From contig JACRQE010000005.1 of assembly GCA_016222815.1 (NCBI GenBank), forward strand, positions 1 through 64,000: a stretch of 64,000 nt of DNA, in the 5' to 3' direction. The stretch comes from Candidatus Uhrbacteria bacterium (GTDB lineage Bacteria > Patescibacteriota > Patescibacteriia > 2-12-FULL-60-25). This document shows, piece by piece, positions 24,878 to 32,747 of this stretch (its first letter is position 1; every line of letters starts with the position of its first letter). The notes under the pieces are model-generated. The model saw nothing but the letters and a program-made list of their open reading frames with translations. It was not told the origin of the DNA and did not search any database. The position numbers and the translations under genes were made by a program.

Positions 24878-24957
24878 TCCCGTGGCGCATAAAGCAATAT
24901 ATTTTTCGCGCTTTACGGGACTTCCTATGCGAGAGTTCACGTGGCACGGCCATTTTT

Positions 24958-25083
24958 TTAAAAAACAATAGCCTCGACGGCGAGAGTGGTGCGGTCGAGG
25001 CTTGGGGAGCGGGATGCGGGCTGTTCAGCGATACGGGCGAGTTCTGGATTAAGAACCAGATTGCAGGCTTTGTTCCAGGGCAT
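24958..25083 (-). CDS. Possible small protein, 41 aa
   Basis: A frame starting ATGCCCTGGAAC and encoding MPWNKACNLVLNPELARIAE, third in a leftward micro-operon; AAGGATG lies about 10 nt upstream, at the stop of the preceding gene. The last codons run through a terminator-like hairpin (24970-25002), with the stop inside its T-run, which is unusual. The alternative frame from the ATG at 25091 is less protein-like. Function unknown. Confidence 0.4.
   Translation of the reverse strand: MPWNKACNLVLNPELARIAEQPASRSPSLDRTTLAVEAIVF
24970..25002 (-). terminator. Terminator of the small-gene operon
   Basis: AGCCTCGAC / GTCGAGGCT with a 15-nt loop; on the minus strand ATTGTTTTTTAA follows. Confidence 0.75.
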
Positions 25084-25094
25084 AGTGTCATCCT

Positions 25095-25277
25095 TCACCA
25101 CGCAGTAATGATCCTTTTGAGCTTCTCGTCGCGAAGAACTTTAGCCAATGACCGGCCGACGCGCTCAACCCGCCAGCCCTCACGCTTCTCCCTTTCGGAG
25201 AGGAAAATCGTATGGAGGCGGATGAAGACGTCGTTGTTCGGTTGCGGCGGCGGCGGAGTGCGATAGGGATCGGACAT
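25095..25277 (-). CDS. Hypothetical small protein, 60 aa
   Basis: GGAGGT 5 nt before the ATG at 25277 fixes the start. Sequence MSDPYRTPPPPQPNNDVF then a helical, basic C-terminus (SEREKREGWRVERVGRSLAKVLRDEK). Not recognised. It is the middle gene of a three-gene leftward operon, 15 bp after the 62-aa gene. Confidence 0.6.
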   Translation of the reverse strand: MSDPYRTPPPPQPNNDVFIRLHTIFLSEREKREGWRVERVGRSLAKVLRDEKLKRIITAW

Positions 25278-25292
25278 GTCTACCTCCTGCAA

Positions 25293-25481
25293 TCAGCGGT
25301 AGACCTTGCGAGTGTGAGCTCGGGCTTTGGAGCGGGCGAGGAATGCCCGATGTTCCAGGGCGGCCTTGCGGATTTCCGGCATGACGCGAGCCATGCTTCG
25401 GCGTTGGCCTTCGGGTGAATCGAGCTCCTCACGGATCCGATTGAATTCCGCCTCGATCCGAGCACGCGTTTCGTCGTCCAT
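25293..25481 (-). CDS. Hypothetical small helical protein, 62 aa
   Basis: AGGAGA 7 nt upstream of the ATG at 25481 fixes the start. The product is a single charged helix-rich chain (MDDETRARIEAEFNRIREEL ... ARSKARAHTRKVYR), likely cytoplasmic. It is the first gene of the micro-operon and has a good promoter 40 bp upstream. Confidence 0.65.
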   Translation of the reverse strand: MDDETRARIEAEFNRIREELDSPEGQRRSMARVMPEIRKAALEHRAFLARSKARAHTRKVYR

Positions 25482-25519
25482 GTCAGGTCTCCTGTTTGGA
25501 AGGAACGTCTGTCGGTTAG

Positions 25520-25548
25520 AGCGTAACAATCTTTGGGTTAGGGTACAA
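25520..25548 (-). promoter_or_regulatory. Promoter of the three-gene micro-operon
   Basis: On the minus strand TTGTAC, 17-bp spacer, TACGCT, about 40 bp upstream of the 62-aa gene. Confidence 0.55.
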
Positions 25549-25558
25549 GTAAAACGAA

Positions 25559-25604
25559 ACCGCCCCGACTGCGCCACGTTCTGCGTGGTAGCCGTCGGGA
25601 CGGT
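25559..25604 (-). terminator. Terminator of the lamin-tail-domain gene
   Basis: A long interrupted stem (ACCGTCCCGAC ... GTCGGGGCGGT with inner CCACG / CGTGG) followed on the minus strand by TTTCGTTTTAC. It lies 110 bp past the stop of the large surface-protein gene. Confidence 0.7.
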
Positions 25605-25715
25605 AGTGGGACAGTCAGGTATCGGGTGGGAATAAGATGTCTTCCAAGACGCTGCACCTCGACATGAACAGTCCCGGACTTTAGGTGAACAATGAAAATG
25701 CGTCAAACCGCTATG

Positions 25716-28199
25716 TTAGGCTTGAATTTTCGTCAGCTGGGTAAGTTTCTTTTCGAGCAGGCGTTGTTTTCGCCGGCGGTTTAGATGTTTGGCGCCTTCG
25801 GTCACGGCTACGGCACCGGCGGCAGCGCCGATGGGCGTCCAGCCGGGGACTTCGGGACCACTAAAGGGATTGGCACCAGCGGCGGAAAGGGTTTTTGCGT
25901 GTCCGACCAACACGATGTCATCGGCTGAACGGGGGAGAAGGACGGGGATGTCGTGGTTCGGGTCCAATAATCCGTTGACGCGGACGATGTCCCCGGACAC
26001 CAATCGTTGAGGTCGATATTTGACGCTTTGTTTTATCGAGATGTCGAGAAAAGCATCGCCTAAATCGAGCGAGACGGTACGGCCTTTGACCTGGATGACC
26101 GTGCCGGTGACGGACATGAGGGCCCAGACGTCTTCGATGGATGGTGCGGTCAGGTCCACTAAGCGCGGCGTGACTCCGGTCGAAGTACCGTGGATATCAA
26201 GCGGATCTTTGGTCGCCATTTTGACGTAGGGCACGCCGGCGTCGTCCACGTAGAGCTGGCCGACAACGCTGACGGCGCTCCCCATTGCGGGCAGACGGCG
26301 GCTAGTAGGGACGCGGATTTGGAGGCCGCGGCCCTCGGGGGATTGGAGGACGAACGAATGATAGGGCAAGAGGCCGGGCGTGGAGCCGACGGTGCCTTCG
26401 AGTCGGACGCGCAGGGGCGCATCTTCGATTTGATTGAGCATAGAGAAAGTCAGATGTTTAATGGGTACGGTTTTGGTTGCGCTGGATGTGGTTTTCTTAG
26501 CGATCGTTTTCGGCGCTGTGGTTTTCTTTGCGACCGCAGTAACGGATTTCGTCGAGGTCGAAGATTTTGTCGGATTGGATTTAGTCGCGGGTTTTGACGC
26601 TGACGCAGCGGAAGCGCTTGGTGTCTTGATAGCTTTAGTCGTCGAAGCCTTTTTAGTCGAAATATTTTGGAGCGCGGGGAAAACCGGCGTAAGCGTTTGG
26701 CTAGCCTGAATTGAAGGCGACGGTATGACAGTTTGGTTCGAAGGCACAGGAGTGACGGCCGTCGGTACTGGTGTCAGCAGCGGATCCGGACTCATCACAT
26801 TGGCTGTTTCAGGGGTCTCTTGGTCGCTTTTTTGCCAGGTCGTGGTCAGGTCAGGATAGCGGACCAGGACTTGGCTTTTTTTCATTGAGCCATAGGAGAT
26901 GGTATCGAGGAGTTGTCCATCCGGAGCATAGAGCGAGACGCTGTCGCCGTCGTTATTCAGGCGCGAACTCGGTATCTCGATTTTGAGATAGCGGTTTACG
27001 GTCGGTTCGAGAGTGAGGTTGCCGATGACCAGTATGCGGCCTAAGTTATCGTGCAATTCACAACCTGAAAGCGGGATGGTGTTGCTGTTGTCCAGGGTCG
27101 CGATCTCAACCCATTCTTTGCCTGATTCGGGATAGGGCGAGATTTCGTTCAAGCGCAGCATGGCGTAGTTGGGTTTGGGCGGTGTGTAGGCGGTTTGAGT
27201 TTCTGTGGAGGCTTGGACGGTTTGATCTGCCATGGTCGATGTTTGTATATCCTGTTCGGCGACAAAAGTTTCTTGCGTTGAGGATGCTGATTCGTCCTGC
27301 GTTGCGGTTGCATCAGGTGTTGATGTCGCGTCTTGGTTTTCGATTACGGCTTCGGTCGAGGTCGTTTGGTCGATAGGGGGAGTGGTCGATTCTGTTTCGA
27401 CCACGGTCGATGATGTAGTTGATTCAAGTGGGTCGGGCAGGGTCTCTTCGGGAATGATGGTTTCATCTGCGATAGTTTCTTGGGTCGATGTGGCAACAGG
27501 GTCGGTCGAGGTCGTAACCGTGGATTCAGGTTCTGGTTCCGGAGTAGGTTTGACGACGGGTTCAGGTACTTGAACGTAAACCGAACAAAGGTCGCAATAA
27601 CCGGGAGTGGCGATGTCGGCCAATTCCGGTTTCAGGTTTTGAGCCAAAATGCTTGCGGACCAGGTTGATGGATCGGAACCATCGAGTTCAGCGTCTTGGC
27701 GAAGCATAGAAATCTTTGAAGGTAGGCTGGCACCGGCCGGGGGAGCGGTCCCTGTCCCTGCGACGTCGACTAGGGAACCGAGGTTGTTGTAGAGTTCGAT
27801 TCCTAGTGTCGAATTGGAAAGCGATACGGTGGTGGTCACGACTTGGGGCGTGACGACGAGAGAACTTTTGGCATTTGTAGAGTCATAGTTTGCGATAAGG
27901 AAAGTGCCGTAAGCTGGAACCACTGACGAGGAAGGGAGATGAATAGTTTTACCGCTTTCGCCGGCACCAAACAGCGACCAGCCGGAGACGTCGACTTCAG
28001 CCGAAGATAAATTCCAGAGTTCGATCCATTCGTCAGCATCGGAGAGGGAAGAGCCGGCCCAGGCGACTTCACCGATAACGATGGGTGAATCCAGATAAGC
28101 AGCGTGGACAGTGAGTGAATTGAGCGGACTTAGGGCGAGCGTCGTGACGGTCAGGCCGCACGAAATCAGCCGCATGAAAGACGCGAATCTTTTGGGCAT
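25716..28199 (-). CDS. Large surface protein with two lamin-tail domains and an OB-like domain
   Basis: 827 aa. Signal peptide to about residue 34. LTD 1 (about 37-160) starts IVIGEVAWAGSSLSDADEWIEL; LTD 2 (about 345-450) starts LRLNEISPYPESGKEWVEIA. Between and after them lie long Thr/Ser/Pro/Glu linkers (about 210-340 and 465-595, the latter Lys/Thr-rich). An OB-fold-like domain of the type found in secreted nucleases, but without a nuclease domain, spans about 595-715 (VGSTPGLLPYHSFVLQSPEGRG, then VSVVGQLYVDDAGVPYV). A weak membrane segment (GAAAGAVAVTEGAKHL) and a basic tail end it, so it may be retained at the membrane. LTDs often occur in extracellular DNA-handling proteins. Confidence 0.8.
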   Translation of the reverse strand: MPKRFASFMRLISCGLTVTTLALSPLNSLTVHAAYLDSPIVIGEVAWAGSSLSDADEWIELWNLSSAEVDVSGWSLFGAGESGKTIHLPSSSVVPAYGTFLIANYDSTNAKSSLVVTPQVVTTTVSLSNSTLGIELYNNLGSLVDVAGTGTAPPAGASLPSKISMLRQDAELDGSDPSTWSASILAQNLKPELADIATPGYCDLCSVYVQVPEPVVKPTPEPEPESTVTTSTDPVATSTQETIADETIIPEETLPDPLESTTSSTVVETESTTPPIDQTTSTEAVIENQDATSTPDATATQDESASSTQETFVAEQDIQTSTMADQTVQASTETQTAYTPPKPNYAMLRLNEISPYPESGKEWVEIATLDNSNTIPLSGCELHDNLGRILVIGNLTLEPTVNRYLKIEIPSSRLNNDGDSVSLYAPDGQLLDTISYGSMKKSQVLVRYPDLTTTWQKSDQETPETANVMSPDPLLTPVPTAVTPVPSNQTVIPSPSIQASQTLTPVFPALQNISTKKASTTKAIKTPSASAASASKPATKSNPTKSSTSTKSVTAVAKKTTAPKTIAKKTTSSATKTVPIKHLTFSMLNQIEDAPLRVRLEGTVGSTPGLLPYHSFVLQSPEGRGLQIRVPTSRRLPAMGSAVSVVGQLYVDDAGVPYVKMATKDPLDIHGTSTGVTPRLVDLTAPSIEDVWALMSVTGTVIQVKGRTVSLDLGDAFLDISIKQSVKYRPQRLVSGDIVRVNGLLDPNHDIPVLLPRSADDIVLVGHAKTLSAAGANPFSGPEVPGWTPIGAAAGAVAVTEGAKHLNRRRKQRLLEKKLTQLTKIQA

Positions 28200-28298
28200 A
28201 GGTTGTTTACGTGAATAAATAAATCCTTATCTATACCGCTGCCAAAGATTTTAGGTTGTGTCAATAATCAGCTTTTTATAGTTTTGACAATTTTTAAA

Positions 28299-28318
28299 AA
28301 TGGCTTAATTAAGCCATT
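28299..28318. promoter_or_regulatory. Putative SdpR/ArsR operator
   Basis: A perfect 20-bp palindrome (AATGGCTTAA / TTAAGCCATT) abuts the -35 element of the following promoter, where an ArsR-type autorepressor would bind. Confidence 0.6.
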
Positions 28319-28319
28319 C

Positions 28320-28348
28320 TTGACAGTAATTTGGGTTTGTATTAATAT
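28320..28348 (+). promoter_or_regulatory. Promoter of the sdpR-sdpI operon
   Basis: Consensus TTGACA (28320-28325), 17-bp spacer, TAATAT (28343-28348), 15 bp before the start codon. Confidence 0.85.
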
Positions 28349-28362
28349 ATAGACAAACATCT

Positions 28363-28635
28363 ATGGATACAGTGTTTAAAGCCTTGGCTGACCCCAGCCG
28401 ACGCAAGATCCTGGACCTGCTCAAAAAAAAGGATATGTCGGTGACTGACCTCCAGGAGCATTTCGGTTTCACTCAGGCGTCGCTTTCGCATCATTTGGAT
28501 ATCCTTAAACGCGCAGATCTGGTGGTCACGGAACGCAGGGGACAGTTCATCCATTATTCGCTCAACACTTCGGTCTTCGATGAGGTGGCGAACATGATTC
28601 TTAATTACTTCAACTATGACAAACAAGATTCTTAA
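28363..28635 (+). CDS. ArsR-family repressor, SdpR-like
   Basis: 90 aa, a compact winged helix: MDTVFKALADPSRRKILDLL, recognition helix region FTQASLSHHLDILKRADLV and wing TERRGQFIHYSL. It lacks the metal-binding Cys of ArsR/SmtB sensors and matches the SdpR subgroup, which represses its own operon with sdpI. Its last 20 nt overlap the SdpI-like gene, so the two are translationally coupled. A 20-bp palindrome at the promoter is the likely operator. Confidence 0.9.
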   Translation: MDTVFKALADPSRRKILDLLKKKDMSVTDLQEHFGFTQASLSHHLDILKRADLVVTERRGQFIHYSLNTSVFDEVANMILNYFNYDKQDS

Positions 28636-29278
28636 GACAATCGGCATCCAGGGTTGGGTGCGTATTTGCATCGTGGCAGCCATGTTCGTGGTCGGTTTGG
28701 TCTTGTATCCGTATCTGCCCGAAATGGTACCGACTCACTGGGGGATTGAGGGAGAACCGAATGCGTGGGGTCCGAAAATTTGGGGAGCATGGATTATCCC
28801 GCTCATGTCGCTGGCTTTCCTGATCCTGTTTCCGTTACTCCCGAAACTGGATCCGAAGCGCGAGAATTATGAGCACTTCAAGAAATCGTGGGGTACGATC
28901 CAAACGGCACTCGTGGGTATTTTGGGCTACATGTACGCGGTGACCATGTATGTGACGTTTTATCCGCAATACAATTCTTATGTCGGAAAAGCGGTGACAT
29001 TCGGTATCGGCGTCCTGTTCGTCATCTTGGGCAACGTCATGGGCAAGGTGCGGCAGAATTATTTCGTGGGGCTCAAGACGCCGTGGACGTTGAACGACCC
29101 GGAGGTTTGGCAGAAGAGCCAGAGGTTCTCGGGTTGGATGTTCGTTTTGGCCGGCCTGGCATTCATCATCGAATCGATCGTATGGATCGCGATCGTACCG
29201 GTTTTCATCATGACGATCAGCCTGACGGTTGTTGCACCGATCGTGTATTCTTACCTGTTGTCGCGGAAGAAGAAATAA
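28616..29278 (+). CDS. SdpI-family membrane protein
   Basis: 220 aa with about six TM helices. The DUF1648-like start (YPYLPEMVPTHWGIEGEPNAWG) and the SdpI-like region (GLKTPWTLNDPEVWQKSQRFSG) are both present and in the usual order. In Bacillus, SdpI gives immunity to the SdpC toxin and sequesters SdpR at the membrane. No sdpC, sdpA or sdpB is nearby, so here the pair may sense foreign toxins or membrane stress. It overlaps the repressor gene. Confidence 0.9.
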   Translation: MTNKILKTIGIQGWVRICIVAAMFVVGLVLYPYLPEMVPTHWGIEGEPNAWGPKIWGAWIIPLMSLAFLILFPLLPKLDPKRENYEHFKKSWGTIQTALVGILGYMYAVTMYVTFYPQYNSYVGKAVTFGIGVLFVILGNVMGKVRQNYFVGLKTPWTLNDPEVWQKSQRFSGWMFVLAGLAFIIESIVWIAIVPVFIMTISLTVVAPIVYSYLLSRKKK

Positions 29279-29295
29279 TCAAGTGTAGATTAATG

Positions 29296-29325
29296 ACCGC
29301 CTCGAATTCAAGATCGGGGCGGTTT
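29296..29325 (+). terminator. Terminator of the sdpRI operon
   Basis: ACCGCC / GGCGGT stem with a 16-nt loop followed by TTTC. Confidence 0.6.
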
Positions 29326-29384
29326 CGTATCCATCCTTGACCGCGTTCCTTTGCCGTGGTTGGATGGCTCATCGGAGGTGTACC

Positions 29385-29876
29385 TTGACCCGAAGACGCA
29401 AAGGCGAAAAACCCCAGGTGGAGATCATCAGGCGGTCGAGCCACCAGACCGACCCGGAGGACGGAAACGTCAGATTGCCGTTCAGACGGTTGGACGAACC
29501 GGCTGTCAGCTGGAAAAGCGATGTGGCGTCGCTCGAGAAATGCCTGCTCTCCCCGAAGGAAAAACGAAGGCGTAAGGATGACCTGGCGAAAATCCTGTCC
29601 AGCCCCGAATACAAGCGGTTGACCATCCAACAGCTAAGGGTCGAACTGAACAGGATCAAGCGTTGGGAGAAAGAGCTGGACCGTTTCATGTATCCGCAGA
29701 AGCTGTTCCTCATCGAACGGGTGCTGGCCCAGCTCGAACTCACGGCCCACATGACCTCTCCGGACGTCTGGCCCGAGCTGTTCGCGGTGATCGAAGAATA
29801 CCAGGCACTTAAAATCCGGACGGCGCCGGCGCGGTTCAGTGTAGTCAGAAGCATGCTGGAACAGTCCGAGGGATAA
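29385..29876 (+). CDS. Hypothetical helical protein, 163 aa
   Basis: GGAGGT lies 5 nt before a TTG codon, which was taken as the start; the longer frame from 29337 has no ribosome site. The N-terminus is very basic (LTRRRKGEKPQVEIIRRSS), the rest is helical (KEKRRRKDDLAKILSSPEYKRL, RVELNRIKRWEKELDRFM). No membrane or signal segment. Not recognised; nucleic-acid binding is conceivable from composition only. Confidence 0.6.
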   Translation: MTRRRKGEKPQVEIIRRSSHQTDPEDGNVRLPFRRLDEPAVSWKSDVASLEKCLLSPKEKRRRKDDLAKILSSPEYKRLTIQQLRVELNRIKRWEKELDRFMYPQKLFLIERVLAQLELTAHMTSPDVWPELFAVIEEYQALKIRTAPARFSVVRSMLEQSEG

Positions 29877-29885
29877 CCTACACGG

Positions 29886-29915
29886 GAGCGACCAAGCTGG
29901 TCGCTCTTTCCTTTT
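29886..29915 (+). terminator. Terminator
   Basis: A perfect 8-bp stem GAGCGACC / GGTCGCTC followed by TTTCCTTTT. Confidence 0.8.
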
Positions 29916-29980
29916 GGTCGGCTGTTGACGTTTACCGTGTTTTTGGGTTTAGATGGGTTGTACTTTCGAATGGAGGGGAG

Positions 29981-30424
29981 ATGCGTTTCGATACGGCCGA
30001 GCTGATTCGGGTCATGTCTACGTCCGCTATATGGGTATTCGGCGGATTGCCTACTCGGCAAGTGGAGAAAATCCATTTCGATGCCCAGGAGTTCCTCGAA
30101 ACACAGCCTTTTTGGCGTGAGTATCGTCTTGTGACCATGGATGACATCGAACCGGAGTCGGAGTTCCTGGAGGTTTCGGTCGATGTCCAGCGCGGAAAAT
30201 GGCTGGCATGGGCGCTCATGCATTTCTGCAAACCGCCGATTGTCGATTCTGCGCTCCGGGGCAAAGAGGTTCACTATCGCTACTTCAGCGGACTCGGCCA
30301 TACGACGGCCCACATCCCGCTCAAAAAGATTCTCGCGCGGAAATTCGAGGTGGATTGGCATGCCGCAATTTATGTCGTCCGGAAGAGGGACGATGCGTCA
30401 GATAATCAAGGAAGTCAGCCATGA
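29981..30424 (+). CDS. Hypothetical protein, 147 aa
   Basis: Not recognised. GGAGGGG immediately upstream supports the ATG. It appears soluble, with mixed strand/helix composition (FLEVSVDVQRGKWLAWALMHFC) and a His-rich middle (HYRYFSGLGHTTAHIPLKK). Its stop overlaps the next start in an ATGA arrangement, so it is coupled to the 92-aa gene. Confidence 0.6.
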   Translation: MRFDTAELIRVMSTSAIWVFGGLPTRQVEKIHFDAQEFLETQPFWREYRLVTMDDIEPESEFLEVSVDVQRGKWLAWALMHFCKPPIVDSALRGKEVHYRYFSGLGHTTAHIPLKKILARKFEVDWHAAIYVVRKRDDASDNQGSQP

Positions 30425-30699
30425 GCGAGGAACTGCTGAAGAAATTGCGGGAACAGCTTTCGTCGGATTGCTTCGAAATCAATAATGAGACTTCGGCCAC
30501 GTACCATGACTACCGCGGCGTCAGCATTGGGAAGACCAAGGCTGACCAGGCAGTTATCGACGGTTACGTGGCGGAAGTGATCTCGAAGATGATTGGTTAT
30601 CCGGTCAGGCTCGTGTTGGAGGGGCGCGCCGGCTACGGCCAACCCGGCCAATACGAAATCAACTTCGTACGTGCGTCACCGGCCACGGACCGGAAGTGA
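30421..30699 (+). CDS. Hypothetical protein, 92 aa
   Basis: Not recognised. ATGA overlap with the preceding gene shows translational coupling. Sequence MSEELLKKLREQLSSD, then a compact domain with a DQAVIDGYVAEVISKMIGYP helix and a VRLVLEGRAGYGQPGQYEI strand pair. It ends at a terminator shared with the convergent ywbE-like gene. Confidence 0.6.
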   Translation: MSEELLKKLREQLSSDCFEINNETSATYHDYRGVSIGKTKADQAVIDGYVAEVISKMIGYPVRLVLEGRAGYGQPGQYEINFVRASPATDRK

Positions 30700-30708
30700 C
30701 GCAACTCA

Positions 30709-30748
30709 TCACCCCGTCGGGCAAGACAGCCTGGCGGGGGATTTCTTT
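30709..30748 (+). terminator. Terminator
   Basis: CCCCG / CGGGG stem with partly paired loop, followed by ATTTCTTTATTC. Confidence 0.6.
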
Positions 30749-30959
30749 ATTCTAACGGCTGTACGGCCTGCACCCGTCCGATTTCACCTGTATCGAGGCG
30801 GACTTTGATGCCGCGCGGATGGATTGGGGCGTTAGTCAGGATGTCCTGGACGATACCTTCGGTGAGTTTGTCTGTTCCCTGGTCTTTCTTCAGCACAATG
30901 AAGACATGCAAGCCAGGCTTGATGTCTGCGCGCCGCGTGCCGTCGTTGTATGTGCTCAT
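30747..30959 (-). CDS. ywbE: YwbE family protein
   Basis: 70 aa, the full usual length of the family (DUF2196). The hallmark reads RRADIKPGLHVFIVLKKDQ, then KLTEGIVQDILTN and HPRGIKVRLDTGEIGRVQ, nearly colinear with Bacillus YwbE. The fold is a small beta barrel of unknown function. It is last in a leftward run of closely packed genes. Confidence 0.93.
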   Translation of the reverse strand: MSTYNDGTRRADIKPGLHVFIVLKKDQGTDKLTEGIVQDILTNAPIHPRGIKVRLDTGEIGRVQAVQPLE

Positions 30960-30960
30960 T

Positions 30961-31431
30961 TTAAGCTGAAGGAGTCGTTTTTAACCGTTTGTATTCTCGC
31001 ACAAACGCAAACTGATTCATGTAATTTTCAAGAGTCGGTTCTACTGCTTGGGTTGGATCGGTAATCTCCTGCCTACCTTCCCTGAGTTCTTCGTTAGGTA
31101 CCCTTACTTCACCCAGTGCATTTTCCCAAGCGGTTTCTTTTTCCAATATTGATTCCGGTATGATCAGTGCAAATATTTTGTGATCGCCTTGTATTTCATG
31201 CTTGTAACGGCTCGATATTTGTGACCATTTGGTCGTATACCACCATCCCGTCTGATCTGGCGTCCTGGAATATTCTGGTATCCATTCTCCTTCTACGCGG
31301 TATACAGTCACAAAAGTCTGGTCCTTGGCCCAATTTAAAAGTTTGGAATATTTTTCTTCGAGTTCGTGGAGGTGCTGTTTGTCGGGTCTCTCGATGTTAT
31401 CCAGGGAAGGGAAGGCCGCGAGTTTTTTCAT
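30961..31431 (-). CDS. Hypothetical protein, 156 aa
   Basis: Not recognised. The ATG at 31431 overlaps the stop of the MazG-like gene (ATGA), so this start was chosen over an ATG at 31458. Composition is that of a soluble alpha/beta protein: a helical start (HLHELEEKYSKLLNWAKDQT), strands (FVTVYRVEGEWIPEYS, KIFALIIPESIL) and Trp-rich WWYTTKW. Base composition is slightly more AT-rich than neighbours, which may mean late acquisition. Confidence 0.65.
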   Translation of the reverse strand: MKKLAAFPSLDNIERPDKQHLHELEEKYSKLLNWAKDQTFVTVYRVEGEWIPEYSRTPDQTGWWYTTKWSQISSRYKHEIQGDHKIFALIIPESILEKETAWENALGEVRVPNEELREGRQEITDPTQAVEPTLENYMNQFAFVREYKRLKTTPSA

Positions 31432-31745
31432 AGATTTATCCACTCGCGGGTTATCCATTTCTTGACCAGGGCTTCCTCAAGGTCGATTTTGAGCGTCTTG
31501 GACAGCACGAAAGCCAGGCCGACGACGTCCGAGAGCTCCTTGGCCATTTCGCGGTGCGAGTCTTTGGCTTTTAGGTACTTTTCGGGCCGGCAGCGTTTTT
31601 TGTGGACCAAATATGACTGAACGAATTCGCCGAGCTCCTCGCTGATTTTCATCACGAGATAATCCTCATCGACTTTGAGGTTGTCGCGTTTGGCGTTCTT
31701 TAGGAAGATTTTCGTGATGTCGGATTGAAGTTTTTTGAGTTCCAT
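31428..31745 (-). CDS. MazG-like nucleotide pyrophosphohydrolase
   Basis: 105 aa, one all-alpha NTP-PPase domain. The metal-binding EExxE-type motif is seen as KISEELGEFVQSYL and the second half as REMAKELSDVVGLAFVLSKTL (ExxD pattern). Such enzymes hydrolyse NTPs or dNTPs to monophosphates, cleaning the pool. It overlaps the downstream gene by 4 bp and sits in a six-gene leftward cluster. Confidence 0.8.
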   Translation of the reverse strand: MELKKLQSDITKIFLKNAKRDNLKVDEDYLVMKISEELGEFVQSYLVHKKRCRPEKYLKAKDSHREMAKELSDVVGLAFVLSKTLKIDLEEALVKKWITREWINL

Positions 31746-31755
31746 GTTCGTGAAA

Positions 31756-32229
31756 TTATTTGCCCTCTTTGGGTGGTTCTTGGATGTATTTGGCCTTGTG
31801 GAATTCCTGCTCGTAAGCCGCGTCGCTGACTTTTTTGATGCCAGGAGTTTTTTCGGCGGCCCGGATTGACGAGGCGTTATCGAGGTCGATGGTCAGGGTC
31901 AGGAAGGGGAGGCCGAGTTCGGCCATGAGCTTCTCCTTGAATTTCATGGCCAAACCTTGGCCGCGGAATCTGGGGTCGACTACAGTGTGGGATATGTTTT
32001 GTTCATAGTCCGTGTCGTAGACTCCGACGATGCCGAGCTTCTCACCGGCATGGCTAAGGACCGTGAAGTATCTTTGGTTCTTGCAGAAGTCCTGGCCAAG
32101 GGCCATCCAGCCGTGTTCACCTTCGAGCTCGCGGAAGTATGCCATGTCGAAATCGGCCAGCTTCCCGATTCTGGCTTTTCCCTTTTCCGGGCCTTCCTCG
32201 TTGGATTTTGGTTGATCGAAATTTTTCAT
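31756..32229 (-). CDS. GNAT-family acetyltransferase
   Basis: 157 aa from ATG 32229; the in-frame upstream extension has no ribosome site and overlaps the neighbour. GNAT motif A is visible as NISHTVVDPRFRGQGLAMKFKEKLMAELG, with the acetyl-CoA pyrophosphate loop RGQGLA. Upstream strands (KLGIVGVYDTDYEQN) and a C-terminal ASSIRAAEKTPGIKKV fit the fold. The substrate is unknown. Confidence 0.85.
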   Translation of the reverse strand: MKNFDQPKSNEEGPEKGKARIGKLADFDMAYFRELEGEHGWMALGQDFCKNQRYFTVLSHAGEKLGIVGVYDTDYEQNISHTVVDPRFRGQGLAMKFKEKLMAELGLPFLTLTIDLDNASSIRAAEKTPGIKKVSDAAYEQEFHKAKYIQEPPKEGK

Positions 32230-32234
32230 AGATA

Positions 32235-32741
32235 TCACATTTTGCGGCTGTCGTATGCCCAATGCAGCAAAGCTTGGCGTTGTTTGCGGTGGCAATCCAA
32301 GTCCCCGGCGCGGCAGTTCTTTTTTATCTGCATGGCGTGGCGGCGCATGGCTTTCCAGCGTTTGATTTGGCGTTCGTCCTCTTCCGTCAGGCGACGTCCC
32401 ATGTAGTAGCGGCAATACCACTGGAACCAACCGCGCGGGTCATCTTTGGATATCCAGCCTTTTTCCCGCCAGACCGAGAGCGGCTGGCTGGCGTCGACTT
32501 TGAAATAGTTGAGTTTGGGGTCGTGTTTTTCGGGGGAGAGCTTGGCTTTCTTGAACCACGAAGCCGGGAATTCCTTGGCGCAGTCGGTCATGTACTTGCC
32601 GCCGAACACACCGAGCTCGAGCATCTCTTTGGGCGAGAGCGTAGGTTTGAATTCAGGGTGGAAATTACGTCCGGACGGTTCGGTTAAAAAATAGACGTAC
32701 CTCTTCTGCATCTTGTCTGTGACCGTGACCTTTTTTCGCAT
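32235..32741 (-). CDS. Conserved hypothetical protein, 168 aa
   Basis: A soluble, Trp/Tyr/Lys-rich protein with a striking core GWFQWYCRYYMGRRLTEEDE and a basic tail (RWKAMRRHAMQIKKNC). The N-terminal part has LSPKEMLELGVFGGKYMTDC. I recognise this pattern as a conserved uncharacterised family but know no function. The 5-bp gap to the acetyltransferase indicates an operon. Confidence 0.7.
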   Translation of the reverse strand: MRKKVTVTDKMQKRYVYFLTEPSGRNFHPEFKPTLSPKEMLELGVFGGKYMTDCAKEFPASWFKKAKLSPEKHDPKLNYFKVDASQPLSVWREKGWISKDDPRGWFQWYCRYYMGRRLTEEDERQIKRWKAMRRHAMQIKKNCRAGDLDCHRKQRQALLHWAYDSRKM

Positions 32742-32747
32742 ACGCCA

